A stretch of DNA of 7,208 nt, from positions 1-7,208 of the forward strand of contig CAAHEN010000238.1 of the NCBI GenBank assembly GCA_900772575.1, given 5' to 3'. The DNA is from Bacteroidaceae bacterium (GTDB lineage Bacteria; Bacteroidota; Bacteroidia; Bacteroidales; Bacteroidaceae). The position numbers were made by a program, and so were the translations under genes. Below are positions 6,262 to 7,208 of this stretch, one piece after another. Within the stretch, counting starts at the first letter, position 1. Every line of letters begins with the position of its first letter. Below the pieces are notes generated by a model that was given only the letters and a program-made list of their open reading frames with translations, did not search any database and was not told the DNA's origin.

Positions 6262-7010
6262 ACTTGAATGAGGCTATATAAGAATGTGGTCTCGTCAATG
6301 GGAACGCCCCGCCAAAGCATAAGGGCGGAACACCAGTCGATGGTATAGGGACCAGAGAGGGTAAAAGACGGGTGAGTCCTTGATATAGCTTTGCTGATCT
6401 CTGTCGCCCAACTTTTATCCGTACCGCGCGCACCATTGCAGGTAGAGAAATGGTAGTCGGCTGCGCCAGAGGTTAGCTGGCGCTGATAGGCGGGATCATT
6501 GGTCAGGAATAGGGCGATGCCGTTGTGCACGTTGGCGAAGAGTTGGCTGACGAGCTCGAGGCGACGTACATCCTTCCAATAGTTGTAACGGATTAAGTTC
6601 TGAGCGCCCTGCGTCTTAATCACCTTCACATCATTATATGATACGCCGAAGGTTCCCGGGTCGAAGTTCTTCACTGCCTTGGTAGCATATTTCAGCTCAA
6701 TAGGGAGGTATTCGCCTCCGCGTTCGACGACGATGTCGATATTCATCCGCATCTTATTGCCCCAGGGATTAGAACCGAACAAGCTCGCCGGCACGTAATA
6801 CTCGAAGTAGATGTCGTCGTATTTCTTCACGCCATCGGCGGTTTTTAGCTGTTGCAGCCAACCACCCAAGCATACCTGCAGGTCGCGCTCGTTGTAGAAA
6901 AGGCGGTGACCGAGTTTAAAGAAGCGGTGGATGTCCGCCACGACGTCTTGCAGGAGCCGCCCTGCTAGGGGATCTGCGGTTCCTATAACCTCAGTTGCGG
7001 AAGGCATCAT
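6258..7010 (-). CDS. PD-(D/E)XK nuclease-like protein
   Basis: A 250-residue protein if it begins at the ATG at 7010 (MMPSATEV). The core pattern of the PD-(D/E)XK fold is visible: a helix with E41 in FYNERDLQ, then D92 in MRMNIDIVV, then E105-L-K107 in YLPIELKY. Downstream are IKTQGAQNLIRYNYWKDVRRLELV and a second domain-like stretch, NGIALFLTNDPAY. The end, TIDWCSALMLW...TTFLYSLIQV, looks like a natural C-terminus of this protein type. It resembles uncharacterised Bacteroidota proteins of about 230-250 residues. Nuclease activity follows from the motif only; the role could be defence, repair or mobile-element biology, and no methylase or partner gene is visible. The frame stays open to the window edge (another ATG at 7190), but the extra 60 residues are arginine-rich and featureless, so the shorter start is preferred. 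GC content is somewhat lower than in the plus-strand genes. Confidence 0.72.
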   Translation of the reverse strand: MMPSATEVIGTADPLAGRLLQDVVADIHRFFKLGHRLFYNERDLQVCLGGWLQQLKTADGVKKYDDIYFEYYVPASLFGSNPWGNKMRMNIDIVVERGGEYLPIELKYATKAVKNFDPGTFGVSYNDVKVIKTQGAQNLIRYNYWKDVRRLELVSQLFANVHNGIALFLTNDPAYQRQLTSGAADYHFSTCNGARGTDKSWATEISKAISRTHPSFTLSGPYTIDWCSALMLWRGVPIDETTFLYSLIQV

Positions 7011-7208
7011 CAAACGGTACTTTTGCGTATGGTCGGGCGTAATGGTAGGAATATGCCCGATGAATGGGGTGAGCGCGCCGACAGGTCCGAGAGGCTGGCG
7101 GAGATGCTCCCGCACAGGATGAAATACACAACGACGGACGAGACGCCTGCGCCCGACAAGGGCCACGAACATCGCCAACCGGACAAGCATACACGAGCGG
7201 CCAAGGGA
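7011..7208. other. Right edge, no convincing gene
   Basis: Upstream region of the nuclease-like gene. Three overlapping minus-strand frames are open here but none gives a recognisable protein; all are arginine-, serine- or proline-rich, as expected of non-coding GC-rich DNA. No clear TAnnTTTG promoter is found for the nuclease gene. The closest, TACCGTTTG just before 7010, has one base too many and lies too near the start. An N-terminal extension of the nuclease gene past the window edge cannot be excluded. Confidence 0.4.

Noticed and set aside
6107..6436. Frameshifted continuation of the nuclease gene (an ending in the neighbouring frame after 6258)
   Set aside because: At first the residues YGRREIKIGDSIYTLDAEKRHAF looked like a displaced C-terminus. 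The nuclease already has a natural-looking end (TTFLYSLIQV), and these residues fit the opening of the BspA-like remnant better.
1..7208. A new multi-gene system covering the window
   Set aside because: Promoters, terminators and strand changes split the genes into separate units, and most families are known; no shared operon or repeated partner arrangement is visible. No CRISPR array, tRNA, rRNA or insertion sequence was found.

Overview
The window looks like chromosomal DNA from a member of the Bacteroidota, probably Bacteroidales (a Prevotellaceae-like host is a guess). Three things support this: promoter elements of the TAnnTTTG type (TAACTTTG at 1286-1293, TACCTTTG at 3964-3971), the absence of clear Shine-Dalgarno sequences, and gene families typical of the group, namely a 'VISHRKNI'-type LuxR regulator, a secreted GH109 enzyme and a BspA-type leucine-rich repeat remnant. 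The coding sequence is GC-rich for the group.

Layout, plus strand: (1) the 3' end of an ABC-2 type transporter permease (1-516, cut by the window edge); (2) a 78-base gap with two overlapping, mutually exclusive inverted repeats (522-580), then an AlkZ-related winged-helix protein of about 219 residues (595-1254); (3) a promoter and a leader of about 110 bases, then a large carboxyltransferase of the oxaloacetate decarboxylase alpha / pyruvate carboxylase B type (1405-3177) whose biotinyl-like C-terminal domain lacks the biotin-accepting lysine; (4) a perfect 13-bp hairpin, then a LuxR-type regulator with a receiver-like domain that lacks a phospho-acceptor aspartate (3250-3876); (5) a promoter, a structured leader, and a secreted GH109 glycosidase (4100-5758) ending at a strong intrinsic terminator (5793-5829).

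Layout, minus strand: from the right edge come a PD-(D/E)XK nuclease-like protein (7010 down to 6258) and, directly downstream, a badly broken remnant of a small secreted BspA-like leucine-rich repeat protein (about 6261 down to 5822). The remnant shows repeat motifs in two frames, with frame changes and an internal stop. It runs into the same terminator as the GH109 gene, so the two strands converge there.

The genes do not form one obvious pathway. The carboxyltransferase fits oxaloacetate/pyruvate or methylmalonyl-CoA carboxyl transfer in succinate/propionate fermentation. GH109 fits removal of alpha-linked N-acetylgalactosamine from host glycans. I do not see convincing evidence of a new multi-gene system. 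The points most worth checking are the lysine-less biotinyl domain, the alternative hairpins at 522-580, the structured leader of the GH109 gene, and the BspA pseudogene that simple gene calling would miss.
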